DNA of 64,000 nucleotides. Origin: Bog-473 sp963843365. Lineage in GTDB: Bacteria > Actinomycetota > Acidimicrobiia > Acidimicrobiales > RAAP-2. The stretch spans positions 558,001-622,000 of the forward strand of contig CAWJKG010000003.1 in the NCBI GenBank assembly GCA_963843365.1. Direction: 5' to 3'. Of the stretch, positions 18,718-27,002 are shown in pieces (the first letter of the stretch is position 1; the number at the start of each line of letters is the position of its first letter). The notes beneath the pieces are model-generated. The model was given only the letters and a program-made list of their open reading frames with translations. It was not told the origin of the DNA and searched no databases. Both the position numbers and the translations under genes were made by a program.

Positions 18718-19486
18718 ATGGATGCAGTGACGTTCGAGGTTCGGGACCGGATCGCCGTCATCACCTTGAATCGCCCCGAGGCCAGGAATGCGGTCAACGG
18801 TGCCGTGGCGGCGGGAATGGAGCAGGCGATCGACCGACTCGAGTCGGACGACGACCTCTGGGTCGGCGTGCTCACCGGGACCGGTCCCGTCTTCTGTGCG
18901 GGTGCCGACCTCAAGGTCATAAGCCGAGGAGAGGCGGCCAGCATCCAGACGGAACGCGGAGGGTTCGCCGGCTTCGTGCGGCGGGAGCGCGCCAAGCCCG
19001 TGATCGCCGCCATCGACGGTCCCGCGCTGGCGGGTGGCACGGAGATCGCGGTGGCCTGTGACCTGATCGTTGCCTCACGGTCGGCCTCCTTCGGCATCCC
19101 CGAGGTGAAGCGCTCGCTGATCGCTGCCGCCGGGGGCCTCCTCCGGCTTCCGCGCGCCCTTCCCCGCAACGTGGCGATGGAGCTCGCGCTCGACGGGTGA
19201 TCCGATCAGCGCAGAGCGGGCGGCCGCCTTCGGGCTGGTCAACGAATTGGTGGACCAGGGCGAGGCGATCGAGGCCGCGCTGCGGCTGGCGCAACGCGTC
19301 GCCGTCAATGCCCCGGTCGCGGTGCGTCAGTCGCGCCGGGTCGTGCTCGCGTCCCAGGAGAGAGACGACGAGGACGTCTGGCGGCTCACCCGCGAGGCGC
19401 AGGCTGTGACGGTCGCCACCGAGGACTTCAAGGAGGGTCCGCGCGCGTTCATCGAGAAGCGCCCCCCTCGCTGGGTGGGCCGCTGA
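18718..19486 (+). CDS. Enoyl-CoA hydratase (crotonase; one frame break)
   Basis: Starts at ATG 18718 after AGGAGG; an in-frame TTG is one codon upstream. FCAGADLKVISRGE forms part of the oxyanion region. Both catalytic glutamates are present (LAGGTEIAVACD and FGIPEVKRSL), making this the only crotonase in the window with the full hydratase pair. An extra G in the GGG at 19194-19196 creates a stop at 19198-19200. Removing it gives ALDGDPISAERAAAFGLVNE, and the frame ends at 19486 with FIEKRPPRWVGR. Corrected length is 255 residues. It precedes the CoA transferase module, 146 bp away. Confidence 0.87.
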
Positions 19487-19632
19487 CGGGTCGTCGCCCG
19501 CACGCGGTCACGTGGGCATCACGGGGTGGGTGCTCGCAGAAGGGGGTCTGCTTGAATGGCGCCTTGACGTCGTGAGCTGCAGGCACACAGGCTGGCGGCG
19601 GAGCGGCCGGCGCCGAGAGAGGAGACCGTACG

Positions 19633-20853
19633 TTGTCGGACATCATGCAGGGGGTTCGCATTCTGGAGGTTGCCGAGCACACGTTCGTGCCCGCGGCCTC
19701 GGCCATCCTCGCGGACTGGGGCGCCGACGTCATCAAGGTCGAGCATCACGAGCGGGGCGACGCCATGCGCGGCCTGGCCTCGAGCGGGGTGATGCCATCG
19801 ATGGGCGCGGTCCATGTGTTGCTCGAGCACTCGAACCGGGGCAAGCGCAGCATCGGCATCGACGTCGCCAGCGACGAGGGGCTCAATCTCGTGCACGAGC
19901 TCGCGGCCACCAGCGACGTCTTCTTGACGAACAAGCTTCCGGCGGTGCGAAAGCGTCTCCGGATTGAGGCCGAGGACATCCGCGCCCACAACCCGAACAT
20001 CATCTACGTGGCCGGCACGGGTGCGGGGGAGCGCGGCCCGGAAGCGGACCGCGGCGGCTACGACTTCCTGAGCTACTGGTGCCGGGGGACCAGCGCCATG
20101 GGGACGACTCCGACCGACGCCGAGTTCCTGGCCGTCCAGCCCGCACCCGGCTACGGAGACTCCATCGGCGGCATGACGATTGCCGGGGGCATTCTGGGCG
20201 CGCTCTTCCACCGGGAGAGGACGGGGGAAGCGCTCACCGTGGACGTGTCCCTCCTCGGGGTGGGGATGTGGGCCATGAGCCCCGCCATCGCGCTCTCGCT
20301 GCAGCTCCAGCATCCCTGGCGTCCGGGCCCGGGCGGTGCGACCGCGCCGTTCAACCCCTTGGTGGGCACGTATCGGACGCAGGACGGCCGGTTCCTCGCC
20401 TTCTCCTGCCTGCAGGGATTCCACTACTGGCCGGCGGCGTGCCGCGTCGTGGGCCGGGAAGACCTCATTGAGGACGAACGGTTCTCGTCCCACGAACGCC
20501 TTTCGGAGAACGCGGGAGCGGCGCGTGAGATATTGGCGGCGATCTTCAAGACGGCACCCCTGAGCGAATGGCGGGTCCGGCTCGAGAGCTTTTCCGGACA
20601 GTGGGCCTTCGCGCAGGACACGCTCGAAGTCGTCGAGGATGTCCAGACGCTGGCGAACGGCTACATCGGGGAGACGGCAACCGCCGACGGCACGCCGTTC
20701 CGGCTTGTGACGACGCCGGTCCAATTCGGTGGGGTGCCCGCCGCGCCGAAGCGAGGGCCGGAGTTCAACGAGCACGGCGACGAGATCCTGGCGGGACTCG
20801 GCTATGACCAGGACAGGATCATGGAGCTCAAGATCGCCGGTGTGATCCCGTAG
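19633..20853 (+). CDS. CaiB/BaiF CoA transferase
   Basis: 406 residues, TTG start after GAGAGGAG. Family III signatures: QGVRILEVAEHTFVPAASAI, LADWGADVIKVEH, NRGKRSIGIDVAS, and the catalytic Asp in GGYD (Asp144). It is uninterrupted and of normal length. A paralogue lies at 21967 with an SDR gene between. The two share WGADV, NRGKRS, VFLT, GGYD and SGQW-type blocks throughout. It would charge or exchange CoA on an organic acid. Two transferases flanking one SDR may act on successive acids or form a heteromer, as some family members do. Confidence 0.92.
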   Translation: MSDIMQGVRILEVAEHTFVPAASAILADWGADVIKVEHHERGDAMRGLASSGVMPSMGAVHVLLEHSNRGKRSIGIDVASDEGLNLVHELAATSDVFLTNKLPAVRKRLRIEAEDIRAHNPNIIYVAGTGAGERGPEADRGGYDFLSYWCRGTSAMGTTPTDAEFLAVQPAPGYGDSIGGMTIAGGILGALFHRERTGEALTVDVSLLGVGMWAMSPAIALSLQLQHPWRPGPGGATAPFNPLVGTYRTQDGRFLAFSCLQGFHYWPAACRVVGREDLIEDERFSSHERLSENAGAAREILAAIFKTAPLSEWRVRLESFSGQWAFAQDTLEVVEDVQTLANGYIGETATADGTPFRLVTTPVQFGGVPAAPKRGPEFNEHGDEILAGLGYDQDRIMELKIAGVIP

Positions 20854-20977
20854 CTCAGGAGTCCGTCACCGCCCCGCCCAGGAGCGCAGACTGTCGGGCC
20901 GGCACCGGGTCGGGATGCGTGCATCTGTGGTAGTCAAGGACGGTCATCGTCCGCTCTCGTCCGCGAAGGAAGTGTCC

Positions 20978-21865
20978 GTGCCCGGACTCCCCGAACCCCC
21001 GCCACTCGGGGCGACCGCACTCCCGCCCGGCACCTTTGATGGGGTGCCGGTCTTCGTGACCGGAGCCGGTACCGGACTGGGAAAGGCCATCGCGGTCGAG
21101 TTCGCGCGGCTCGGAGCGGCTCTGGTGATCGCCAGCCGCAAGCCGGAGCACCTCGAAGCCGGGGCGGCGGCGGTCTCCGAGGTCGGCGGCGAGGTGCTCA
21201 CCGTCAGCTGCGACATCCGGGATCCTGAGCAGATCACCGCTGCGTTCGACCAGGCCGAGGCTGCGTTCGGCCTCCCGGGCGCCTTGGTGAACAATGCCGC
21301 CGCCAATTTCCCCGTGCCGGCGGAGGAGATGTCACCCAATGCATGGCGGACGGTCGTCGACATCACTCTGAACGGCACGTTCTTCTGCTCCCGCGAGTTC
21401 GCCCGGCGGCACATGACGCAGGGCACGCCCGGGTCGATCGTCGATGTCGGGGCGTCCTATGCCTGGACGGGCGGCCCGGGCTTCGCCCACTCGGCGGCGG
21501 CGAAGGCGGGGGTCAAGAACATGGTGGAGACCCTGGCCGTCGAGTGGGGACCGTATGGGATCGCGGTGAACGGCCTGGTGCCGGGCCTCTTCCCCCACGA
21601 GGACATGACGGCGGACATTCGAGGCAACCTCGACCGCACGAGTGACAAGGACCTCTGCCAGCCCGCGCTCCGGGTGGGGCGCCTGCGGGAGCTCGGGTGG
21701 GCAGCCACCTTCCTGGCCTCGCCCTACGCCCGGTTCATCTCCGGCCACACCCTCGTGGTCGACGGCGCCAATTGGCAGCGTCGGCTCCTGACCAACCCGC
21801 CGGTCGTCACCGTGCGGGAGCAGATGGGGCGCCCGGCCTTCGACGCCGAATCAGGCGCGAAGTAG
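20978..21865 (+). CDS. Short-chain dehydrogenase/reductase, 2,4-dienoyl-CoA-reductase-like
   Basis: Start placed at GTG 20978 (VPGLPEPPPLGATALP) because AAGGA lies eight bases upstream; the frame is open back to 20915. 295 residues. The cofactor motif is TGAGTGLG with ASRKPEH after it, which favours NADP(H). NNAAANFPVPAEEMSPNAWR is the pattern of the 2,4-dienoyl-CoA reductase/peroxisomal trans-2-enoyl-CoA reductase-like SDR branch. The classical Tyr is not obvious: SYAWTGGPGFAHSAAAKAG has His-Ser-x-x-x-Lys at that point, as in the branch that lacks the tyrosine. It probably reduces an unsaturated acyl-CoA. It sits between two CoA transferase genes. Confidence 0.88.
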   Translation: MPGLPEPPPLGATALPPGTFDGVPVFVTGAGTGLGKAIAVEFARLGAALVIASRKPEHLEAGAAAVSEVGGEVLTVSCDIRDPEQITAAFDQAEAAFGLPGALVNNAAANFPVPAEEMSPNAWRTVVDITLNGTFFCSREFARRHMTQGTPGSIVDVGASYAWTGGPGFAHSAAAKAGVKNMVETLAVEWGPYGIAVNGLVPGLFPHEDMTADIRGNLDRTSDKDLCQPALRVGRLRELGWAATFLASPYARFISGHTLVVDGANWQRRLLTNPPVVTVREQMGRPAFDAESGAK

Positions 21866-21966
21866 GTTTCCCGCTCGGCAGTCGGCCTGCGGCGCTCTCG
21901 TCTGACGTGAGCAGCTCCGAGGTCCGAGACGGGGGCCCCGGGCCACCGAGAAGAGGAGCGAAGTCC

Positions 21967-23202
21967 GTGGAGCAAGTCCTGCAGGGTGTCAAGGTCCTCG
22001 AGGTATCGGCCTGGGCTTTCGTCCCCTCGGCGGGCGCCGTGCTGGCCGACTGGGGCGCCGATGTGGTCAAGATCGAGCCACCCACCGGTGATCCCCTGCG
22101 GGGTCTCGTCAACGCGGGCATCGGTGGAGGTGCGGGGCCGTCGTTTCCCTGGGAGGCCTGGAATCGCGGGAAGCGCAGCGTCGCCATCGACCTCAAGCAC
22201 CCTGACGCGCGGGACATCGTCCTCAAGGCGGCGGCGTCGGCCGATGTCTTCCTGACGAGCTATCTCCCTCCGACCAGGCGGCAGCTGGGCATCGACATTC
22301 CGGACATTCAGGCCGTCAATCCGGGCATCGTCTACGCCTGCGGGACGGGGCAAGGCGCCCTGGGCGAGGAGGCGGAGAAGGGCGGGTACGACGCCATCAG
22401 CTTCTGGGCCCGCGGTGGCGTGGGCACCACCGTGACTCCGCCGGGGGCAAAGAAGCCGATCGGGCAGCCCGGAGGTGCCTTCGGCGACTCGCTGAGCGGC
22501 ATGGCCCTGGCCGGGGGAGTGGCCGCCGCCCTGGTCCGCCGGGCTCGGAGTGGCGAGGGAGCGGTCGTCGACGTGGCGCTCCTCGGCACCGCCATGTGGT
22601 GCCTCCAGATGCCTATCGTCGGTGCCGCGGTCATGATGGCACCGCAACCCGCGGGCGAGGACGACCCGCCGAAACCGAAGAGCATCAATCCGCAGATCTT
22701 CAACCCGCTCGTCAACAATTACCAGACGTCGGACGGACGGTGGATCTCGTTGTGCATGCTGCAACGAGATCGCTACTGGAACGATGCGATCGTGGCGCTC
22801 GGTCGCGAAGACCTGCAGACCGATGAGCGCTTCGCCACGCCGGAGGCGCTGGGGGCTCACCTGGCCGAGGCAATAGAGGAATTGGAGCGAACCTTCGCCG
22901 CACTGTCCCTCAGTGAGGCTCGGGCCGCGCTGCGGAAGCAATCGGGTCAGTGGGATGTGATGCAGAACGTGCTCGAACTCCCGGCGGACCCCCAGGCCAT
23001 CGCCAACGGGTTCGTCCAACCGGTGGCCTACGAGAACTCGGTCGACTTGCCGCTGGTCTCGTCGCCGGTCCAGTTCGATCGGACGCCGCCCCGGCTCGGC
23101 CGCGCACCCGAGTTCGGCGCGGACACCGACTCCGTCCTGGCGGAGCTCGGCCTCGATCCCGATCAGGTGATGCAGGCGAGGATCGACGGGGCCGTCGTCT
23201 GA
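21967..23202 (+). CDS. CaiB/BaiF CoA transferase
   Basis: 411 residues from GTG 21967, with a GAGGAG site before it. Signatures are QGVKVLEVSAWAFVPSAGAV, LADWGADVVKIEPP, WNRGKRSVAIDLKHPDA, and catalytic Asp142 in GGYD. The frame is intact. It is a paralogue of the 19633 gene and shares its C-terminal layout (SGQWDVMQNVLEL, SSPVQF). An insertion around residues 225-240 rich in Pro and Lys (EDDPPKPKS) differs from the paralogue. It is followed by the peroxiredoxin-like gene 130 bp downstream. Confidence 0.92.
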   Translation: MEQVLQGVKVLEVSAWAFVPSAGAVLADWGADVVKIEPPTGDPLRGLVNAGIGGGAGPSFPWEAWNRGKRSVAIDLKHPDARDIVLKAAASADVFLTSYLPPTRRQLGIDIPDIQAVNPGIVYACGTGQGALGEEAEKGGYDAISFWARGGVGTTVTPPGAKKPIGQPGGAFGDSLSGMALAGGVAAALVRRARSGEGAVVDVALLGTAMWCLQMPIVGAAVMMAPQPAGEDDPPKPKSINPQIFNPLVNNYQTSDGRWISLCMLQRDRYWNDAIVALGREDLQTDERFATPEALGAHLAEAIEELERTFAALSLSEARAALRKQSGQWDVMQNVLELPADPQAIANGFVQPVAYENSVDLPLVSSPVQFDRTPPRLGRAPEFGADTDSVLAELGLDPDQVMQARIDGAVV

Positions 23203-23332
23203 CGGACAGGCATGGGCCAGGTGCCGTCGGCGAAATCGACCGCTATTCTGACCCGGAGGGACCGGCCGGACGTCAGGAGTCGGCCGTTCCGCACCAGTGG
23301 GCGCGGTCATCGCGCCAGAAGGGTGGTGGTCC

Positions 23333-23935
23333 ATGCGATCCGACATCCGGCCCGGTGGCATCCTCCCCGACTACGCGTTGCCGGACCACACCAACACGGT
23401 GCGCAAGCTCAGCGAGCTGCAGGGCAACGACCCTTTGGTGCTCACGCTGGCGCGTGGTAACTACTGCCCGAAGGAGCATCAGCAGCACCTGGAGATCGCC
23501 GCGAACTATCCGAAGGTGGCCGTGGCGTACACCCAGATCGTCACCATCACCACCGACGACCACCACACCACCCAGGAGTTCCGGGCCTCCGTCGGGGCCC
23601 AGTGGACCTTTCTTTCGGATCCGGAGCGGACGGTCCAGAAGGACCTCGACATCCAGGAGTACACCGACCCCGAGCACAATCCGATGATCCCCCACACCCT
23701 GGTGCTCAAGCCCGGGCTCGAAGTGCACAGTGTGTACAACGGGTACTGGTTCTGGGGGCGTCCCTCGTTCGCCGACCTCTGGTCCGACCTGTGCGCCGCC
23801 ACCAGCGAGATACGCCCCGACTGGGATCTCAGCACGCCGGGGCTGCGGGAGGCCTGGGATGCCGGCGACTATTCGAGCTTTCACGGGTGGGACAGACGGG
23901 CTGCTCAGTCGATGCCGACGTCCTACCAGTCGTAG
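23333..23935 (+). CDS. Peroxiredoxin-like (redoxin/AhpC-TSA fold) protein with Cys45
   Basis: 200 residues from ATG 23333, with GAAGGGTGG upstream. The fold is thioredoxin-like: PDYALPDHTNTVRKLSELQG, LTLARGNYCPKEHQQHLEIA, then TFLSDPERTVQKDLDIQEYT and PMIPHTLVLKPG. The single Cys is in RGNYCPKEHQ (Cys45), at the place of a peroxidatic or nucleophilic Cys, but the context is not the classical PxxxTxxC. A conserved WGRPSFADLWSDL end follows. It has a paralogue at 25525 with Asp at this residue. It may reduce peroxide or form a thiol adduct in the same pathway; the reaction is unknown. Confidence 0.8.
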   Translation: MRSDIRPGGILPDYALPDHTNTVRKLSELQGNDPLVLTLARGNYCPKEHQQHLEIAANYPKVAVAYTQIVTITTDDHHTTQEFRASVGAQWTFLSDPERTVQKDLDIQEYTDPEHNPMIPHTLVLKPGLEVHSVYNGYWFWGRPSFADLWSDLCAATSEIRPDWDLSTPGLREAWDAGDYSSFHGWDRRAAQSMPTSYQS

Positions 23936-23976
23936 GTGGAGATGCGCCTCGAGCAACGGGGCTCGGCGAGGTAACG

Positions 23977-24930
23977 GTGGCGCGCCCGGCGATCTGCGAA
24001 CTCTTGGGGATCGATCACCCGATCGTCCAGGCGCCGATGTCGGCCGTAGCCGAACTGGCGGCGGCGGTCTCGAACGCCGGCGGGCTCGGCATGTTGGCAC
24101 TGACGTGGTCCACGCCGGCCGGCGATCCCGTGCGCCAGACCGCCGCACTCACGGAACGCCCCTTCGGCGGCAATCTCATCCTCGCGTCCGATCAGCATCG
24201 CCGTCTCGATGAGGCCCTCGAGGCCGGGCTGCGGATCGTCTCGTTCATGTGGGGAGATCCGGCGGGGTACGTCGAGGCGGTCCACAGCGCCGACGGTGTC
24301 GTCCTGCAGACGGTCGGCAGCGCCGAGGAGGCCCGACGGGCGGTGGACGGTGGCGCCGACGTCGTCGTGGCGCAGGGGTGGGAGGCCGGCGGGCACGTGT
24401 GGAGCCGGGTGGCGACGCTTCCATTGGTGCCCGCAGTCGTCGACGCCGTGGTGCCGGTGCCGGTGGTCGCAGCCGGGGGGATCGGGGACGCTCGGGGCGT
24501 GGCGGCCGTGTTCGCGCTCGGCGCGCAGGCGGCGTGGCTGGGTACCCGGTTCCTGCTCGCCGAGGAGATGCCCACGCACGAGGAATACCGGCGCCGTCTG
24601 GTGGAGGCCTCCGAGACCGACGCCCAGTGGTACCCCGACCTCTATGACGTGGGCTGGCCCGACGCGCCGCACCGTGCCCTGCACAACTCCACGGCCGCAG
24701 CCTGGGAAGCCGCCGGCCGGCCTCCACTCGGGCAGCGGCCGGGAGAAGGTGATGTCCTGGCCCACTTCGCGTCGGGCGAGTCGATCGTCCGCTACGAGCC
24801 GGGGGCACCGCTGGTCGGCACCACCGGTGACATCGAGGCCCTGTCGCTTTGGGCCGGTCAGAGCGTCGCGCTCGCCACCCGGCGGCAACCGGCGGCCGAG
24901 ATTGTCGCCGAGCTCGTCTCCCTCCTGTGA
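23977..24930 (+). CDS. Nitronate monooxygenase-like FMN protein
   Basis: 317 residues from GTG 23977. TIM-barrel FMN family signatures: ICELLGIDHPIVQAPMSAVA, AVSNAGGLGMLALTW, PFGGNLIL, AQGWEAGGHVWSR, VVAAGGIGDARGVAAVFALG and AAWLGTRFLLAEE. Members of the family oxidise nitronates or act as NADH:quinone or enoyl reductases. The GGHVW motif marks the phosphate/active-site His region. The C-terminal 80 residues (SGESIVRYEPGAPLVGTTGD) suit the long form. It lies between the two peroxiredoxin-like genes, so an oxygen- or peroxide-producing flavoenzyme next to a peroxidase-like fold would make sense, which is inference. Confidence 0.85.
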   Translation: MARPAICELLGIDHPIVQAPMSAVAELAAAVSNAGGLGMLALTWSTPAGDPVRQTAALTERPFGGNLILASDQHRRLDEALEAGLRIVSFMWGDPAGYVEAVHSADGVVLQTVGSAEEARRAVDGGADVVVAQGWEAGGHVWSRVATLPLVPAVVDAVVPVPVVAAGGIGDARGVAAVFALGAQAAWLGTRFLLAEEMPTHEEYRRRLVEASETDAQWYPDLYDVGWPDAPHRALHNSTAAAWEAAGRPPLGQRPGEGDVLAHFASGESIVRYEPGAPLVGTTGDIEALSLWAGQSVALATRRQPAAEIVAELVSLL

Positions 24931-24984
24931 AGGCGTCAAGGCGGCGGATCCTCACGCGAGGTGACGACTCTGGGCCATTCTCTA

Positions 24985-25001
24985 ATCTCCATGATGTAGA
25001 T
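24985..25001. promoter_or_regulatory. Imperfect palindrome ATCTCCAT-G-ATGTAGAT
   Basis: Arms match at seven of eight positions. It lies 56 bases before the VOC gene in the longest gap of this gene row and is AT-rich. It is a candidate operator for a promoter serving the VOC and second peroxiredoxin-like genes; a TCTAAT box overlaps its left edge. No regulator is adjacent. Confidence 0.35.
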
Positions 25002-25057
25002 CGAACTCACGGGATCCCCCTCGTGGATCCGCCCCATCGCAGGGTCTGGAGCAGACA

Positions 25058-25486
25058 GTGAACTTTCAAGGCGTCGTCATGAACGTGGCGGATCTCGACC
25101 GGTCGATCGAGTTCTACCGCGAGGTGCTGGGTTTCGCACTCCTGTCGCAGGAGGAGCAGTTGGCAGTGGTGAGCCCGCCGGAGAGCGGCCGCGCCGAGGT
25201 GCTCGTCCTGCGAGCGTTCGGCAGCAGCCCTCTGGAGGGAGCCCGCCACATCGGCCTGCGGGTCTTTGTCCTCGAGGCTGCGACGACCGATGAGATGGAG
25301 CGCATCGCGGGCCTGCTCGACGCGCGGGGACAGCTCGTGACGCGGCGCGACCACAGCGAGTGGAAGGCAGTGGTGGGGCGTGATCCGGACGGGGTGTCCC
25401 TCGTCGTCGCCTGCCATCCCGGTGGAGACACCACCGAGGACGGGTGGAAGGTCCTCGACGATTTTCTCTACGGCGTGGGGGAGTAA
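25058..25486 (+). CDS. VOC (glyoxalase/dioxygenase fold) family protein
   Basis: 142 residues from GTG 25058. VNFQGVVMNVADLDRSIEFY and REVLGFALL form the first beta-alpha-beta unit, and ARHIGLRVFVLEAATTDEME and GRDPDGVSLVVACHP the second. Candidate metal ligands are His, Glu and Asp residues in these units, but the classical His-Glu set cannot be assigned firmly. VOC proteins include isomerases, lyases and extradiol dioxygenases. It lies 38 bp before the second peroxiredoxin-like gene and is probably cotranscribed with it. Confidence 0.85.
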   Translation: MNFQGVVMNVADLDRSIEFYREVLGFALLSQEEQLAVVSPPESGRAEVLVLRAFGSSPLEGARHIGLRVFVLEAATTDEMERIAGLLDARGQLVTRRDHSEWKAVVGRDPDGVSLVVACHPGGDTTEDGWKVLDDFLYGVGE

Positions 25487-25524
25487 GTGCCGGTCGTCCC
25501 TCCGAGGAGCGAGGAGGCTTTGCC

Positions 25525-26145
25525 TTGAGAGAAGACATCGTGGTCGGCGCCCATTTCCCGGACTACCAACTCGAGGATCAGGGCGGGGTACAGCGAAGGC
25601 TCTCCGAGCTCCAGGGCGGCAATCCGATGGTCCTCCATCTCTCCCGGGGGTCGTACGACCCCAAGGAACACCGTTTCCTGAGGAACCTCGTCGACAGTTA
25701 TCCGGAATTCCGTGTGGCGTACACGCGTCTCGTGGTGATCAGCACGGACAACCCGCTCAATCTGAACGAGTTCCGCGACTCTCTGGGCGCCTCGTGGCCG
25801 TTCCTGGGTGACCCTGAGCGATCAGTGCAAAAGGACCTCGACATCGAGGAATTCACCGACCCCCACAACCCCATGATTCCCCACACGTTCGTTCTCGAGC
25901 CGGGACTCCGCATCTTCAAGATCTACAACGGCTACTGGTACTGGGGCCGGCCCACGATGCACGAGCTGCACGTGGACCTGCGGGCGGTGCTGCAGAAGAC
26001 CCGTGCGGACTTCGACCTCGGCGTGCCCGGCCTTCGGGAGGCCTGGGACCGCGGCGACCGGGACATGTTTCTCGTCGACACGCTCGATCCGCCGATCCGC
26101 TACACGGAGGGCGGCACCATCGGCATCAAGCGGGGCGACCTCTAG
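25525..26145 (+). CDS. Peroxiredoxin-like protein with Asp in place of the active-site Cys
   Basis: 206 residues from TTG 25525, with AGGAGG seven bases upstream. It aligns without gaps to the 23333 protein through the active-site region: residue 45 is Asp (RGSYDPKEHR) where the paralogue has Cys. Shared blocks are KLSELQ/RLSELQG, GDPERSVQKDLDIEEFTD, PMIPHTFVLEPGL, NGYWYWGRP and the GLREAWDRGD end. There is no other Cys in the protein, so a thiol peroxidase mechanism is impossible. It may be a binding partner of the Cys paralogue or an enzyme of different chemistry. Confidence 0.82.
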   Translation: MREDIVVGAHFPDYQLEDQGGVQRRLSELQGGNPMVLHLSRGSYDPKEHRFLRNLVDSYPEFRVAYTRLVVISTDNPLNLNEFRDSLGASWPFLGDPERSVQKDLDIEEFTDPHNPMIPHTFVLEPGLRIFKIYNGYWYWGRPTMHELHVDLRAVLQKTRADFDLGVPGLREAWDRGDRDMFLVDTLDPPIRYTEGGTIGIKRGDL

Positions 26146-26550
26146 TCGGACTGACTCAATGTCCCGTCCGGGCATCGGTTCTGCCAGAGGTCTCCGCCAC
26201 GCAGGCTGGCCGAAGGGGTCACCGAAGTACTGCGTCTCGTGCGTGACACTGCCATCCTCGAACTCCATGATGCTGACGGAGTAGCTGGGGGCTGTGTCGT
26301 AGGTGATGATGCACTCGCTCACCCACAGGTCTCCGCCACCACTGATTCTGAGGACGGTGAAGTGTCGATCAGCGGGGTGCGCGCCGCGCTGGGCCGATAT
26401 CGCGTCGCGGCCCCTGAACCGCTCGCCTGATTGCGGGTAGTCGAGGATGGCATCCGTGGCGTAAATGGCATGTTCGGTCTCCGATTCACCCCGGTCGGAG
26501 GCCTGCCAATGCTCCTCCAGTGCGGCTCGTGTGTCGGTATCCGAGTCCAC
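25822..26550 (-). CDS. SnoaL/NTF2-like protein with long antisense C-terminal extension
   Basis: From GTG 26550 the first 130 residues are a SnoaL/NTF2-like polyketide-cyclase fold: ALEEHWQASDRGESETEHAI, AILDYPQSGERFRGRDAI, VSECIITYD, IMEFEDGSVTHETQYFGDPF. Family members are about 130 residues, and the homology ends near 26160. The frame has no stop until 25822, so about 110 extra residues are read antisense to the peroxiredoxin-like gene. This tail is low-confidence. A small frame error near the real stop is a likely explanation. The gene is divergent from ArsR at 26685. The cavity fold suggests binding of a small hydrophobic ligand. Confidence 0.65.
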   Translation of the reverse strand: MDSDTDTRAALEEHWQASDRGESETEHAIYATDAILDYPQSGERFRGRDAISAQRGAHPADRHFTVLRISGGGDLWVSECIITYDTAPSYSVSIMEFEDGSVTHETQYFGDPFGQPAWRRPLAEPMPGRDIESVRLEVAPLDADGAALRVADRRIERVDEKHVPVAAVPGLPKAGHAEVEVRTGLLQHRPQVHVQLVHRGPAPVPVAVVDLEDAESRLENERVGNHGVVGVGEFLDVEVLLH

Positions 26551-26646
26551 GCCATGTCCCTTCTCCGCGCGCCAGCGCTCCCGGCGTCACCAGTATCACG
26601 CACCTCTTCGTGGCCCGCGGTCCGGGTCCGCTGCGAGGGCTACCCG

Positions 26647-26676
26647 TTGACAAGTAACCAAAAGGTTACATATAAT
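26647..26676 (+). promoter_or_regulatory. Consensus promoter with ArsR operator in the spacer
   Basis: TTGACA (26647-26652) and TATAAT (26671-26676) are both perfect consensus hexamers, 18 bp apart. The spacer holds a perfect inverted repeat, GTAACC-AAAA-GGTTAC (26654-26669). The GTG of the ArsR gene is at 26685, nine bases after the -10 box, so transcription should begin within a base or two of the start codon and the mRNA is probably leaderless. ArsR autoregulation is the obvious reading. Confidence 0.85.
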
Positions 26677-26684
26677 GCACCGGT

Positions 26685-27002
26685 GTGGACGACAACCTGG
26701 TCTTCAAGGCGTTGGCCGATCCCACTCGCCGGTTCCTCTTGGATCTGCTTTTCGAGCGGGAGGGCCGCACGTTGCGCGATCTCGAAGCCCAGGTGGAGAT
26801 GTCGCGCATCGGGGTCATGAAGCATCTCCGTGTCCTCGAGGAGGCAGACCTCGTCATCACCCATCGATCGGGCCGGGAGAAGTTGCACTTCCTCAATCCC
26901 GTGCCGATTCGGTTGGTCCACGACCGGTGGATCGACAAGTACACCGAGCGCCAGGTTTCGGCGCTCGTCAACCTCAAGTCCGAATTGGAGGCATCAGCAT
27001 GA
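26685..27002 (+). CDS. ArsR family transcriptional regulator (SRPBCC-associated)
   Basis: 105 residues from GTG 26685. Winged-helix pattern: VFKALADPTRRFLLDLLFER, then LRDLEAQVEMSRIGVMKHLR and LVITHRSGREKLHFLNPVPI. No metal-binding Cys pair is present, which places it in the group that occurs next to SRPBCC/AHSA1 genes rather than among metal sensors. The stop overlaps the next ATG (ATGA). It very likely binds the inverted repeat in its own promoter and represses both genes. Confidence 0.92.
   Translation: MDDNLVFKALADPTRRFLLDLLFEREGRTLRDLEAQVEMSRIGVMKHLRVLEEADLVITHRSGREKLHFLNPVPIRLVHDRWIDKYTERQVSALVNLKSELEASA

Noticed and set aside
21724..23361. Long open frame (545 codons) antisense to the CoA transferase at 21967-23202
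   Set aside because: High GC keeps antisense frames open. The plus-strand protein has full family motifs, and the antisense product shows none.
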